Numbered from the stretch's first letter, positions 19,075 to 27,677 are shown. The stretch is DNA of 64,000 bases from Candidatus Saccharimonadota bacterium (GCA_017519305.1 JAFWSN010000001.1:56296-120295), one strand, 5' to 3'. The notes: generated by a model from the letters alone, not told the origin. A program made the numbers and translations.

Positions 19075-19797
19075 CTAATTAGTAACCGGTGTTATGTTGA
19101 TGGTTAAAGTACCAATTTTATCATTGGCGGAAACGGTTTTCGTACTAAGATCGGTGTTCGGAGCTTTTTCAAGATAGAAATAATCTTGGATCAAGAAAAT
19201 CGGGTTCTCAAATCTGTTCGTCTGCCAAAGTTCATTGCTTGGCACATCGTCTGGATCGTTGTAGTAATGGACTCGTCCGTCAGTCGTGACACTTGCGATA
19301 CTAGCGGTTTTGCCGACAACCCAATTATAATTTTCTTCTGGCGTAAATGACATGGTGGCGCTGAGCGACCCATTTGTTGAATGATCGGTGACTATAATTT
19401 GGCCATTTACTCCAATTCTTGAATAATACATCGTGTCTGGATCTATGTCGCCGTAGTATGCATTTGCACATTCGCTGTCACTATACACGAGGCCAGCGCC
19501 TTTGGCTGCGGATAGATAATTCTGGACCCCTATACCGTACCAATCGCCTTGGTAAGCAACATCTCCACGCATTACAAAACAAGACTTTTTCGCTCTAAAA
19601 TCATAAGAATTTGTTTCTTCGTCATATTTCCAATCGAAAGCAAGATCGCCACCCCAGTAGATGTCTACCGAGTAAATAGTCTCATCTACTTCGCCTACGG
19701 TTACATCGTGGGACTGGCTATCGATGGCAAATGCACCCATAACTGGCATAGCCGCGAGGAATGCAGACACTGCGATTGCTGGTAAAATCTTTTTCAT
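19075..19797 (-). CDS. Secreted protein, tandem paralogue 3
   Basis: 240 residues. Signal peptide through AFA, then the shared opening SQSHDVTVGEVDETIY, the WKYD core, cysteines in KKSC and SECAN, and closing strand DKIGTLTINITPVTN. A calcium-like acidic stretch (DIDPDT) follows the second cysteine. It starts 12 nt after the stop of paralogue 2, and the stop-to-start spacer CTAATTAGGAAAGGAAAACA matches that before paralogue 4, so the spacer was duplicated with the gene. Site AGGAAAGG lies before the ATG. Same unknown family as its neighbours. Confidence 0.8.
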   Translation of the reverse strand: MKKILPAIAVSAFLAAMPVMGAFAIDSQSHDVTVGEVDETIYSVDIYWGGDLAFDWKYDEETNSYDFRAKKSCFVMRGDVAYQGDWYGIGVQNYLSAAKGAGLVYSDSECANAYYGDIDPDTMYYSRIGVNGQIIVTDHSTNGSLSATMSFTPEENYNWVVGKTASIASVTTDGRVHYYNDPDDVPSNELWQTNRFENPIFLIQDYFYLEKAPNTDLSTKTVSANDKIGTLTINITPVTN

Positions 19798-19809
19798 TGT
19801 TTTCCTTTC

Positions 19810-20538
19810 CTAATTAGTAACCGGTGTTATGTTGATGGTTAAAGTACCGATTTTGTCACCAGAAGTAACGGATTGGGTATCCACCGTGGCGTTCGGAGCT
19901 TTCTTAACATAGAACCAACTCCTGAAAGGAATCGATGGGCCAGGGCCACCAGCAGACCCCATTGCTGGATAAACCTCGTTGTTTGGTATGTCGCTTTGTC
20001 TGTCGTAATAATGTATTTCTCCATTTGGAGCAACAGCGGCGATAGATGCGGTTGCGCCAACTACCCAATCGTAATCGCTTTCAGCCTCAAATGATGCGCT
20101 AGCGGCGACCTTACCGTTCTCGGTATAGTCTAGTACGGTTACCATATTTTTCGTATGAATCTCCATGTAATAGATCTCATCCGGGTCAACTTCGCCAGAA
20201 TAGACGTTGCTACAATTTTCATCGGTAAATACGGTGCCATACGGGACGGACTCTTCGATGAAATCTTGAATATCTGGGCCGTTGAAGCCGCTATTGTACG
20301 GATTACTACCTTGTACTTCCAGACACTGTGTCGAGGCTTTAAGGTCATAACTATTTGTGGCTCGATCGTATTTCCAGTCGAAGGCTAGAGTTCCCCAGTT
20401 GACGTCTACATTATAAATAGTCTCATCGACATCGCCTACGGTTACATCGTGGCTTTGATTATCAATAGCACATACACTGATAGCTGGCAAAGCGGCGAGC
20501 GCTAAAGACGTTATTGTGGTCGCTATGGCTTTTTTCAT
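19810..20538 (-). CDS. Secreted protein, tandem paralogue 2
   Basis: 242 residues. The signal peptide is diverged (KKAIATTITSLALAALPAIS, cleaved near VCA), followed by NQSHDVTVGDVDETIY, WKYD, cysteines in STQC and DENCS, and the terminal DKIGTLTINITPVTN identical to paralogue 3. It contains an insertion of Pro, Gly and Ser (GSAGGPGPSIPF, near residues 190-201) in the loop before the last strands. Three bases separate it from the upstream paralogue. Unknown family; likely surface exposed. Confidence 0.8.
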   Translation of the reverse strand: MKKAIATTITSLALAALPAISVCAIDNQSHDVTVGDVDETIYNVDVNWGTLAFDWKYDRATNSYDLKASTQCLEVQGSNPYNSGFNGPDIQDFIEESVPYGTVFTDENCSNVYSGEVDPDEIYYMEIHTKNMVTVLDYTENGKVAASASFEAESDYDWVVGATASIAAVAPNGEIHYYDRQSDIPNNEVYPAMGSAGGPGPSIPFRSWFYVKKAPNATVDTQSVTSGDKIGTLTINITPVTN

Positions 20539-20541
20539 TTT

Positions 20542-21303
20542 TTACTCCCTCGGTATCAAGTTAATTGTAATGGTGCCGATTTTGTCGCCGGCGGTTATAG
20601 ATTGTGCGTCAACTGTTTCGTTTGGGTCTTTTTTGAGACTAACCCACTCTGCTAACGCGGCACCGCCAGGGTTGCCGCCACTGAGTACTGTATCGTCTGG
20701 CCAAAGTACGTAGTCGGGAAAATCTTCGAGGTTGTTTTGGTAAATAATTTTGCCATCTGCGGTAACTCCAGGAATTTTATTAGTATTTATATCCACCCAA
20801 GTATATTTTTCTTCTGGCGTGAAAGAAAGGCCAACATTAATTGCGCCATTTACCGAGGTATCAATTACCCTAACAAAGTTGCTTGGAACATAACGAAGAT
20901 AGTACATTTCGTAAGGGTCAATTTCACCGGTATAAACAGTGCTACAGTTCGAATCGGTATATACTCGGCCAAGGGCGTGCGCACTGTTAATGAAGGCTAG
21001 TTTCGTTGGGCCACCTTCGTAGCCACCGTTATTCTCGTAGGCACCATAATAATCACTGCCGTCTTCTTCGTATCCTCTTAGGCCTCTACATTGTAGGCTA
21101 GCCTGCAAGTCATAAGTACTTGTGGCGTCATCGTATTTCCAGTCGAAAGTAAAATCGCCCCAGTATATGTCGGCTTGATAAATTGTTTCGTCTACGTTTC
21201 CAATCGTTACGTCGTGGGACTGACTGTCGACGGCGTGCGATCCGAAAATTGGTACAGCTGCGAGCAGTAACGATGCTGCGCTAGCAACTAAAGCTTTTTT
21301 CAT
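20542..21303 (-). CDS. Secreted protein, tandem paralogue 1 (operon leader gene)
   Basis: 253 residues, the longest of the four. Signal peptide cleaved near SHA, then DSQSHDVTIGNVDETIY, WKYD, cysteines in LQC and DSNCS, and end strand DKIGTITINLIP. It carries a Gly/Tyr/Asp-rich insertion (EDGSDYYGAYENNGGYEGG) after the first cysteine. It is the first gene behind a consensus promoter at 21344-21371, and the leader has AAGGAAC before the ATG. The steady divergence among the four copies suggests selection for antigenic or binding variety, an inference. Confidence 0.8.
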   Translation of the reverse strand: MKKALVASAASLLLAAVPIFGSHAVDSQSHDVTIGNVDETIYQADIYWGDFTFDWKYDDATSTYDLQASLQCRGLRGYEEDGSDYYGAYENNGGYEGGPTKLAFINSAHALGRVYTDSNCSTVYTGEIDPYEMYYLRYVPSNFVRVIDTSVNGAINVGLSFTPEEKYTWVDINTNKIPGVTADGKIIYQNNLEDFPDYVLWPDDTVLSGGNPGGAALAEWVSLKKDPNETVDAQSITAGDKIGTITINLIPRE

Positions 21304-21343
21304 TTTTATGTTCCTTGTTTGTATTGACCTTTATGTAGTTAAT

Positions 21344-21371
21344 ATTATACACGCTTATGCTTAATTGTCAA
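21344..21371 (-). promoter_or_regulatory. Consensus sigma-70-type promoter of the surface operon
   Basis: On the minus strand, TTGACA, a 16-nt spacer and TATAAT, both boxes perfect. About 40 bases separate it from the first ATG, unlike the leaderless genes nearby. Such a perfect pair suggests strong expression. Confidence 0.85.
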
Positions 21372-21380
21372 GAAGAAAGT

Positions 21381-21504
21381 GGCACAAAAAATGGGGCTTA
21401 TTTTTCGCTTCGCGAAAAATAAAAGCCCACTGCGAATATTCAAAAAAGAAAGTGTAAACACTTTCTTTTTACTCATATTCTTGTGGTCTGGGTGACAGGA
21501 CTTG
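21381..21504. repeat. Composite palindromic repeat with tRNA-Pro(TGG) 3'-end copy (copy 2)
   Basis: Same order as copy 1. Hairpin A (21394-21428, GGGCTTATTTTTCGC with GCGAAAAATAAAAGCCC) has a different sequence from copy 1 but the same stem and bulge. Hairpin B is nearly identical to copy 1. The last 21 bases (21484-21504) duplicate the 3' end of the neighbouring tRNA-Pro(TGG), not that of the CGG tRNA. Confidence 0.85.
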
Positions 21505-21558
21505 CACGCGTAAGCGGCCAAGGCTGCTTTTTGAGTTTTTTGTTCGAAGAACAAAAAA

Positions 21559-21634
21559 TGGTCTGGGTGACAGGACTTGAACCTGCGACCTCGACTTCCC
21601 AAAAGTCGCGCGCTACCAACTGTGCTACACCCAG
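21559..21634 (-). tRNA. tRNA-Pro(TGG)
   Basis: Minus-strand cloverleaf: acceptor CTGGGTG with CACCCAG, anticodon stem CGACT with AGTCG around TTTGGGA (anticodon TGG), T-loop TTCAAGT, A73, encoded CCA. With tRNA-Pro(CGG) 3.9 kb away it brackets the secreted-protein operon. A small hairpin TTGTTCTTCGAACAA follows the CCA. Confidence 0.95.
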
Positions 21635-21713
21635 ACGGTATAATAATTATACCACATTTTTCGAAAAAACTAGTGCCTTCATGATAAAATGGGAATGTTA
21701 AGGAGAAAAAACT

Positions 21714-23636
21714 GTGCCAGAATCAAACAAAAAAATGCCAGAACGACGTAATTCAAACGTATCGAATTCTACTCGTGGAATTATTTTTACTATTGTTATT
21801 ATCCTTCTTTGCATCGTTGCCATTAATGGCTTCGGAAGCAACGGCGGTGTCGAAAAGACCGAGGTGCCTCTATCGGAGGTAATTGCTCGCGCCAATGACC
21901 CAGAAGGGAATATTTCAAAAATCACCGTTACCGGTAGTGTTGTCGATGTTACTCTGAAAGGTAAAGACGTCCCAACCGAAACTTCCAGAAAAGATGAATC
22001 GGGCACTCTTTACGAACTCGGCCTCGTCAATCGTTGCGCTGAGCTTTCTGGCGATGAGCTTGCGGAATGCTCCAAAAAATATCCATCAATCGAGTACAAA
22101 GAAGATGTTGATGTGATGGGCATCGTTCTTAATGTAGTCCTCACGGTTTTGCCAATCCTTGCCATCTTCCTTTTCCTTAGCTACATGATGAAACAAGCCC
22201 AAGCTTCAAATAATCAATCGATGAGCTTTGGTAAATCTCGTGCTAAGCTTTATGGCCCAGACAAAAAACGCGTCACCTTTAAAGATGTTGCTGGTAACGA
22301 AGCTGCCAAGCAAGACCTTACCGAGATTGTTGATTTCCTTAAAAATCCAAAGAAATACGAGAAACTTGGTGCCAAGATTCCACGCGGCGTTTTGCTCGCT
22401 GGCGATCCGGGTACTGGTAAAACTTTGATGGCTCGTGCTGTTGCTGGTGAAGCCAATGTTCCATTCTTCTCGATTTCTGGTTCTGAATTTGCCGAAATGT
22501 TCGTCGGCGTAGGCGCATCTCGTGTTCGCGATTTGTTTGGTCGTGCTAAGAAAAACGCTCCATCAATTATCTTTATCGATGAGATCGATGCTGTTGCCCA
22601 CAAGCGTGACGCTCGTGGTGGTGCTGGTCGTGAAGATGAGCAAACCTTGAACCAAATTCTCGTTGAAATGGATGGTTTCGATAACGATTCTGGTGTCATC
22701 GTGATGGCTGCTACGAACCGTGTTGATATGCTCGATAAAGCTTTGCTTCGCCCGGGCCGTTTCGATCGCCACATCAACGTAGTCTTGCCGGAACGTAAGG
22801 ATCGTCTTGAAATTTTGAAAGTTCACTTCAAAAACAAACCAGTCGAAAGTGATGTTGACCTCGAAGCTATGGCCAAGAAAACCGCTGGTTCGTCCGGTGC
22901 AGATCTTGCTAACATTGCCAACGAGGCTGCCATTACTGCTGCTCGTGAAGGCCACAAAGCTATCTCAAACAAAGATTTGACCGAAGCCTTTGAGCGTGTT
23001 GCGATTGGCCCAGAGCGCAAGTCTAAAGTTATGAACGATATTGAAAAGAAAATTACTGCTTATCACGAAGCTGGCCACGCCATCGTTGGCCATGTTTTGC
23101 CAGATTCTGATCCAGTCCACAAAGTTACGATTATCCCACGCGGTAGCACCGGTGGTGTCACCTGGTTCTTGCCACCAGAAGACCGCAGCTACAAAAACAT
23201 CTACGAACTGAAAGATATTTTGGCCCGCGCCATGGGTGGCCGCGTAGCTGAGAAAATCGTCTTTGGCGAAGACGCCATTACAACCGGCGCATCGTCCGAT
23301 TTGAAACACGTTGCCGAGCTTTCTAAATCTATGATTATCGAAGAAGGTATGGGCACTAAGAGCCGCAACTTGGTTTATCCTGGCGATTCCGACACCGGTT
23401 ACTACACCATCACTACTGGCAAACCATATTCCGAAAAGACCGCTGAGCTTATCGACGAAGAAATCAAAAACTTCACCGCTGAAGCCGCTAAACGCGCCGA
23501 AGAAGTCTTAAAGGCTAACCGCGCCTTGCTCGACCAACTCGCAAACGAGCTTTTGAAAAATGAAACTTTGGAAGAAAAAGAACTTGCCCCAATTCTTAAA
23601 GGCGCCAAGCTCCCAACTTCCGCCAAGCTCCACTAG
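21714..23636 (+). CDS. ftsH: ATP-dependent membrane protease FtsH
   Basis: Hexameric AAA+ zinc protease that extracts and degrades membrane and regulatory proteins. Order: helix 1 (about 22-40), external domain, helix 2 (about 138-158), AAA module with Walker A GDPGTGKT (230-237), Walker B IIFIDEIDA, the second region of homology with RPGRFDR, then the M41 site HEAGH (451-455). The start is GTG at 21714, eight bases after AAGGAG, with a TAAAAT box near 21685. The external domain has two cysteines (RCAE and AECS) that could form a disulfide. Length of 640 is standard. Confidence 0.98.
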   Translation: MPESNKKMPERRNSNVSNSTRGIIFTIVIILLCIVAINGFGSNGGVEKTEVPLSEVIARANDPEGNISKITVTGSVVDVTLKGKDVPTETSRKDESGTLYELGLVNRCAELSGDELAECSKKYPSIEYKEDVDVMGIVLNVVLTVLPILAIFLFLSYMMKQAQASNNQSMSFGKSRAKLYGPDKKRVTFKDVAGNEAAKQDLTEIVDFLKNPKKYEKLGAKIPRGVLLAGDPGTGKTLMARAVAGEANVPFFSISGSEFAEMFVGVGASRVRDLFGRAKKNAPSIIFIDEIDAVAHKRDARGGAGREDEQTLNQILVEMDGFDNDSGVIVMAATNRVDMLDKALLRPGRFDRHINVVLPERKDRLEILKVHFKNKPVESDVDLEAMAKKTAGSSGADLANIANEAAITAAREGHKAISNKDLTEAFERVAIGPERKSKVMNDIEKKITAYHEAGHAIVGHVLPDSDPVHKVTIIPRGSTGGVTWFLPPEDRSYKNIYELKDILARAMGGRVAEKIVFGEDAITTGASSDLKHVAELSKSMIIEEGMGTKSRNLVYPGDSDTGYYTITTGKPYSEKTAELIDEEIKNFTAEAAKRAEEVLKANRALLDQLANELLKNETLEEKELAPILKGAKLPTSAKLH

Positions 23637-23656
23637 TAGTCTGTTATAATGGTTGT

Positions 23657-26011
23657 ATGGAACAACTGCTGACTTATTTTAAACCCAAAAATTATCAACT
23701 TGATCTCAAAATCGACAAAGAAAAGAAGACCTTAAAAGGCAAGGTCGTAGTTCGTGGTACTGCCAAAGAGTCCACGGTGAAGTTCCACGCCGTAGGTCTT
23801 ACGATCGAAAAAGTTAAACTCAGTAGCGCGGCAGTTGATTTTGTACACGAAAACGACGAAATCACAATTAAGAATGTTCCGGTCGAAGATGTCGTTATTA
23901 CAATCAATTACCATTCGAAACTTAACGAAAATATGCAAGGTGCGTATCTTTCGACCTATACATATAAAAACCAAATTGAAAAAATTGTTTCCACCCAATT
24001 CGAATCACATTATGCGCGCGAGGCTTTTCCATGTATCGACGAACCAGCCGCCAAAGCGACTTACGACCTTGCGATTACTTTGCCAGAGGGCAGCGATGAT
24101 TTAGTTTTGGCCAACACTCCGGTCGCAAAGAAGGATGGTGACACCACGATTTTCGAAACCACTCCGCGTATGTCCACTTATTTACTTGCGTTCGTGATTG
24201 GTAAATTCAATTCGAAGACGATTAAAAACAATCATGGCACCGTCATTACGACCTACGCCTCGCTGAATCAATCACCGGATTCCGTAGATTACGCCAACGA
24301 AGTTGCGGCGCGCTCGCTTGAATATTACGAGAACCAATTCTGCGTTCCGTACCCACTTGAGAAGCTCGACCAAGTTGCGATTCCGGATTTCGAAGCTGGT
24401 GCCATGGAGAACTGGGGCCTCGTAACTTATCGTGAGTCAATGCTCCTTGCCGACAAAACCGCCACGCTTGATACTAAAAAGTCCGTTGCACTTACTGTTG
24501 CGCACGAACTTTCACACCAATGGTTTGGCGACCTCGTAACGATGAAGTGGTGGGACGATTTGTGGCTCAACGAATCTTTCGCCAGCATCATGGAATACTA
24601 TGCCGTGGACAAAATCTATCCAGAATATAATATATGGGAAGAATTTTTCACTGGCGACTGCATGGCGGCCTTGAGTCGCGATGCTTACCAAGGCGTGCAA
24701 TCGGTTTTCCAAGATGTCGAAAGTCCAGCTGAAATTGCTACGCTCTTTGATGGGGCAATCGTCTACGCCAAAGGCGCTCGCCTCATGTTAATGTTGATTC
24801 GCTTGATGGGTGAAGAAAAATTCCTTTCCGGTATTCGTGACTATTTCAAACAGTATCGTTATTCGAATACGGTCGGCGACAATTTGTGGGACGCCTTGGC
24901 AAAGTATGCCGATTTCGATGTTAAAAAATTCATGCATACCTGGATTTCGCAACCGGGTTATCCAGTGCTAACCGGCGATACTCAAAAAAGATTCTTGCTC
25001 GGTGGCGCAGAAGACGACACTACTTGGCCTTTGCCAAAAATTACCGACGACATGTCTGGCCACTATCTAATTAATCTCAGCGACAAAGAATTCGCCGACA
25101 AACTCAAAGGTTTTGCTGATTTGAATTTGGAACAGTGTCTACGTCTTTTGATCGACCGTATGTTGCTCGCCAAAACCGATTTGGTAAAAACCGATTCTTT
25201 GCTCGATTTGCTCGTGCAATTCAAAGATGAAACCAGCCCATCGGTTTGGGAAATCATTGCCAGAATTGTGGCGCAGCTTAAATTGTTCTTTGTGCCCGAA
25301 TCGGAAGAAGAAACTAAGTTTAAAAAATATATTCTAGAATTAATCACGCCGCAACTTAAACGCCTCGGCACGAAACCAGCTGAAAATTCGGACGATTTGA
25401 AACTACAAAAAATTATTTTTGGCTTAGATTTCTATGCTAACGACACTAAGACTTTGCAAAAACTAGCCGGCGCATATGCGGACGATTTAACTACTATCCC
25501 ATCGGAAATTCGTAGCGATGTTCTAGACGCTAAGCTTTGCACCGACGAAAAAATCTTTGACACATTCCTAAAGAAATATCAAAAGGTTGCCGACCCGGAA
25601 CTCAAAGCCGAGCTGCTCTACGCGATGACTTTAACGCGCGACGAGAAAAATATCGAAACGCTAATTAGCTTACTCGAAAAACCGGACGTCGTAAAACCAC
25701 AAAATCACGTCTTCCTATTTCTATATACGCGCCGCAACTACAAGGCGAGCGAAAGAGCTCTGACTTGGCTTACTACGCACTGGGATTACATTCAAAAAAT
25801 GGCTGGCGAAAAAATGCTCGACGACTATCTGCGTTACACAGCCAGCACCGTAAAAACCAGGGAAGAATCCGACACCTTCTTTAATTTCTTTAATCAATTT
25901 GCCGAACACCCAGTATTAAAACGTGCGCTCACGATTGCGAAAACCGAGATTAAGGCTCGCATTGATTTAATCGAAGCAGACCGTGAAGGAGTTTATAAAA
26001 AACTAAAATGA
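23657..26011 (+). CDS. pepN: M1 family zinc aminopeptidase
   Basis: Removes N-terminal residues from peptides; important in an organism that imports peptides or recycles its proteins. Motifs: substrate-anchoring GAMEN (248-252), HELSH (283-287) with the distal Zn ligand E306 in LWLNESFA, and a catalytic Tyr region near YAKGARLMLML. N-terminal beta-saddle (1-185), catalytic domain to about 430, then a helical C-terminal ERAP1-like domain. No signal peptide, so cytoplasmic. TATAAT at 23645-23650 ends 6 nt before the ATG, so the mRNA is leaderless. Confidence 0.95.
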   Translation: MEQLLTYFKPKNYQLDLKIDKEKKTLKGKVVVRGTAKESTVKFHAVGLTIEKVKLSSAAVDFVHENDEITIKNVPVEDVVITINYHSKLNENMQGAYLSTYTYKNQIEKIVSTQFESHYAREAFPCIDEPAAKATYDLAITLPEGSDDLVLANTPVAKKDGDTTIFETTPRMSTYLLAFVIGKFNSKTIKNNHGTVITTYASLNQSPDSVDYANEVAARSLEYYENQFCVPYPLEKLDQVAIPDFEAGAMENWGLVTYRESMLLADKTATLDTKKSVALTVAHELSHQWFGDLVTMKWWDDLWLNESFASIMEYYAVDKIYPEYNIWEEFFTGDCMAALSRDAYQGVQSVFQDVESPAEIATLFDGAIVYAKGARLMLMLIRLMGEEKFLSGIRDYFKQYRYSNTVGDNLWDALAKYADFDVKKFMHTWISQPGYPVLTGDTQKRFLLGGAEDDTTWPLPKITDDMSGHYLINLSDKEFADKLKGFADLNLEQCLRLLIDRMLLAKTDLVKTDSLLDLLVQFKDETSPSVWEIIARIVAQLKLFFVPESEEETKFKKYILELITPQLKRLGTKPAENSDDLKLQKIIFGLDFYANDTKTLQKLAGAYADDLTTIPSEIRSDVLDAKLCTDEKIFDTFLKKYQKVADPELKAELLYAMTLTRDEKNIETLISLLEKPDVVKPQNHVFLFLYTRRNYKASERALTWLTTHWDYIQKMAGEKMLDDYLRYTASTVKTREESDTFFNFFNQFAEHPVLKRALTIAKTEIKARIDLIEADREGVYKKLK

Positions 26012-26223
26012 TTTATCAGATCACCGTTAAAACTGGTTCGAAAAAAGGTCCACTTGTCGAAAAAACTGGCGACGGGCTTACGATATTTCTGCGCGAAAAA
26101 CCGCACGACGGGGAAGCGAATGCCGCGCTAATTAAATTACTCGCTGATTATTTTGATGTACCAAAAACTAGCATCGTAATTAAGTCTGGCGCCAAGAGCC
26201 ATCATAAAATTATTGAAATTTAA
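26008..26223 (+). CDS. DUF167 (YggU-like) small protein
   Basis: 71 residues with the DUF167 pattern: an N-terminal strand (IYQITVKTGSKKG), FLREKPHDGEANAALIKLLADYF near 30-52, and KSGAKSHHKIIEI at the end. The fold is a compact alpha/beta domain whose role is unknown. The ATGA overlap with the aminopeptidase stop shows translational coupling. Confidence 0.88.
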   Translation: MIYQITVKTGSKKGPLVEKTGDGLTIFLREKPHDGEANAALIKLLADYFDVPKTSIVIKSGAKSHHKIIEI

Positions 26224-26263
26224 GACAAGAAAAAGGCCGACTATTGCTAGTCGGCCCAGGTGA

Positions 26264-26548
26264 TTAATGCTGATGCATGTACTCGTATTTTTTGAGTCGG
26301 TTTATTGCGCGGTCGCGCTCCTCCCTCAGAAGTTCACAATTGGCAAGATCTGCCTTCGTCTCAAGTTCTGACTCTTCTTTGCTGAGCCCTTTTCGCCGGC
26401 ATTCGAGCACCTTTTGGCCATATGCCGCCAGCGCCTGGCTGTATTTTCTCGTAGCCATTTGAGCCCTGCGTCTGTGCTCTTGTGCTTCGTCGTGAGCACG
26501 ACACTTTGCTTCGTAAACTCTGCGTCCTCCGCTTTTTTTGCCTTTCAT
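26264..26548 (-). CDS. Small charged helical orphan protein
   Basis: Not recognised. 94 residues, almost entirely alpha-helical by composition, with a basic N-terminus (KGKKSGGRR), a long heptad-like stretch (about 20-85) rich in Arg, Glu and Ala, and a His-rich tail (YMHQH). No membrane segment. Start from GTTGGTGA upstream. Its leader is nearly the same as that of the orphan gene ending at 27678, with an identical 57-nt distance from -10 box to ATG, so the two are likely expressed or controlled alike. Confidence 0.65.
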   Translation of the reverse strand: MKGKKSGGRRVYEAKCRAHDEAQEHRRRAQMATRKYSQALAAYGQKVLECRRKGLSKEESELETKADLANCELLREERDRAINRLKKYEYMHQH

Positions 26549-26611
26549 TAAATCACCAACTTTCTAAAAAAGTACAAACCCATCAAGATGGGCTCGCCTA
26601 ACTTAAGTATA
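26549..26611 (-). promoter_or_regulatory. Promoter and structured leader, twin copy A
   Basis: Minus strand: TATACT (-10), then a leader containing CCCATC-TT-GATGGG followed by TTTGTACTTTTTTAG, then a GGTGA site and the ATG. The hairpin plus U-rich tract resembles a weak terminator placed before the gene. It matches the leader at 28002-28064 over most of its length. Confidence 0.65.
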
Positions 26612-26720
26612 ACAGGTTTTCAATAAAAATTCAACTTAATCTGCCGCACAGGGGAGAACTATGGTATAATCATACGTATTATTTAGGAAGGTTCTGCTAC
26701 ACACGTTAGGAGGTGGTTAA

Positions 26721-27467
26721 ATGGGCAGAAGGATCTTTAAAATAAAAGGTAATTTTATGCAATACGGAGTATGGTCTGAGCCAGACCCGGGGTTTACGGG
26801 TAAAATCGCCGTTGATGATGACGGCATTTTTGTCGGTTGGTGTGACGAATTATACGAATTTCCACCGGAAGCTTCGAACGCGGCCAAAGTGCGATACCTC
26901 GTTGGTGTATATGACGAATCGGATGACTCAATTCAATTTTATAAATTGTCGAATGACCATATGCAGTCACCGCTTTTGTATGAACAAGTAGTAGTGGATG
27001 GTGAAAAAGTTTGTGATTGGTCGTCGGTAGATCTGAGCTCTCCTCAGTCAATTGTGCTTTTTAAGAAAGCGGGTGACGCAAAAATCGAGCTCGAGGAATG
27101 CTTCGATATGAACGATTCGGAAGTTGAACTTCTCGTAGAAGAGGCGATGTCCGAGATGAGCCATCTCAGCGGAAACGAATTTTTACGTGACGAGGTTTTA
27201 CGTTCCGGAGATTGCCCTAATTTGCTCGACATGAATTTTATGGCGGAATTGCTTTCGCAGATTTATAATCCAGAGAGAAAAACTTTCGAAGAACTGTGGG
27301 AAGAAAAGTTTGGCGAACCGTACGATCCGACCAAATCCGAAATCGACGACCCCGACGATTCCTTGCCGTTTGATATCTTCGGCAATCCAAACGATTCACC
27401 TAAGACCGAGAGCGACGAATCTAGCCTCTTGCCGTTTGAGGCTTCGGAGGTTACCGAGAATCCATAG
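26721..27467 (+). CDS. Acidic orphan protein
   Basis: Not recognised. 248 residues, soluble, strongly acidic. The first 110 residues look beta-rich (a strand-turn pattern with FKIKGNFMQYGVWSEPDPGF). The middle is helical (EVELLVEEAMSEMSHL). The last 55 are a disordered tail of Asp, Pro, Ser and Glu in which PFDIFG and PFEAS segments recur. ATG follows the near-perfect site AGGAGGTGG. A TATAAT box near 26665 gives a leader of about 50 nt. The acidic tail and late position before a terminator suggest a single-gene transcript. The tail could mimic DNA or bind a basic partner; this is speculation. Confidence 0.7.
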   Translation: MGRRIFKIKGNFMQYGVWSEPDPGFTGKIAVDDDGIFVGWCDELYEFPPEASNAAKVRYLVGVYDESDDSIQFYKLSNDHMQSPLLYEQVVVDGEKVCDWSSVDLSSPQSIVLFKKAGDAKIELEECFDMNDSEVELLVEEAMSEMSHLSGNEFLRDEVLRSGDCPNLLDMNFMAELLSQIYNPERKTFEELWEEKFGEPYDPTKSEIDDPDDSLPFDIFGNPNDSPKTESDESSLLPFEASEVTENP

Positions 27468-27497
27468 TAAGAATTTTTTACCTTTTATCAAAAAAAT

Positions 27498-27520
27498 CCG
27501 ACAGCGATGTCGGGTTTTTT
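27498..27520 (+). terminator. Terminator after the acidic orphan gene
   Basis: CCGACA-GCGA-TGTCGG followed by GTTTTTT. An A-run in front also lets it work on the minus strand for tRNA-Leu. Confidence 0.85.
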
Positions 27521-27522
27521 AA

Positions 27523-27609
27523 TGGTGCCCGGAACAGGGGTTGAACCTGCACAGCCTTGCGGCCACTAGCACCTGAAGCTAGCGCGTCTGCCAATTCCGC
27601 CATCCGGGC
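27523..27609 (-). tRNA. tRNA-Leu(CAG)
   Basis: Class II tRNA with a long variable arm (TGGCCGCAAGGCTG region), acceptor GCCCGGA, anticodon stem CTAGC with GCTAG around TTCAGGT (anticodon CAG), A73 and encoded CCA. Confidence 0.94.
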
Positions 27610-27627
27610 ATAGCAACATTATACCAT

Positions 27628-27652
27628 GAAAAAGGCCCCGAGGGGCCCCGGT
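27628..27652 (-). terminator. Terminator of the orphan gene at 27678-28001
   Basis: On the minus strand GGGGCCCCTCGGGGCC, a GC-rich hairpin, followed by TTTTT, shortly downstream of the stop codon. Confidence 0.8.
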
Positions 27653-27677
27653 AGGTGGATACGATAATAATAGAGTC

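Noticed and set aside
17489..21504. Classical integrative element with attL/attR
   Set aside because: Direct repeats at tRNA ends fit, but there is no integrase, relaxase or phage gene, and the tRNA copies differ between ends. Kept only as a finding on structure.
21481..21510. Extra tRNA gene next to tRNA-Pro(TGG)
   Set aside because: Same as above, a 21-base copy of the 3' end only.
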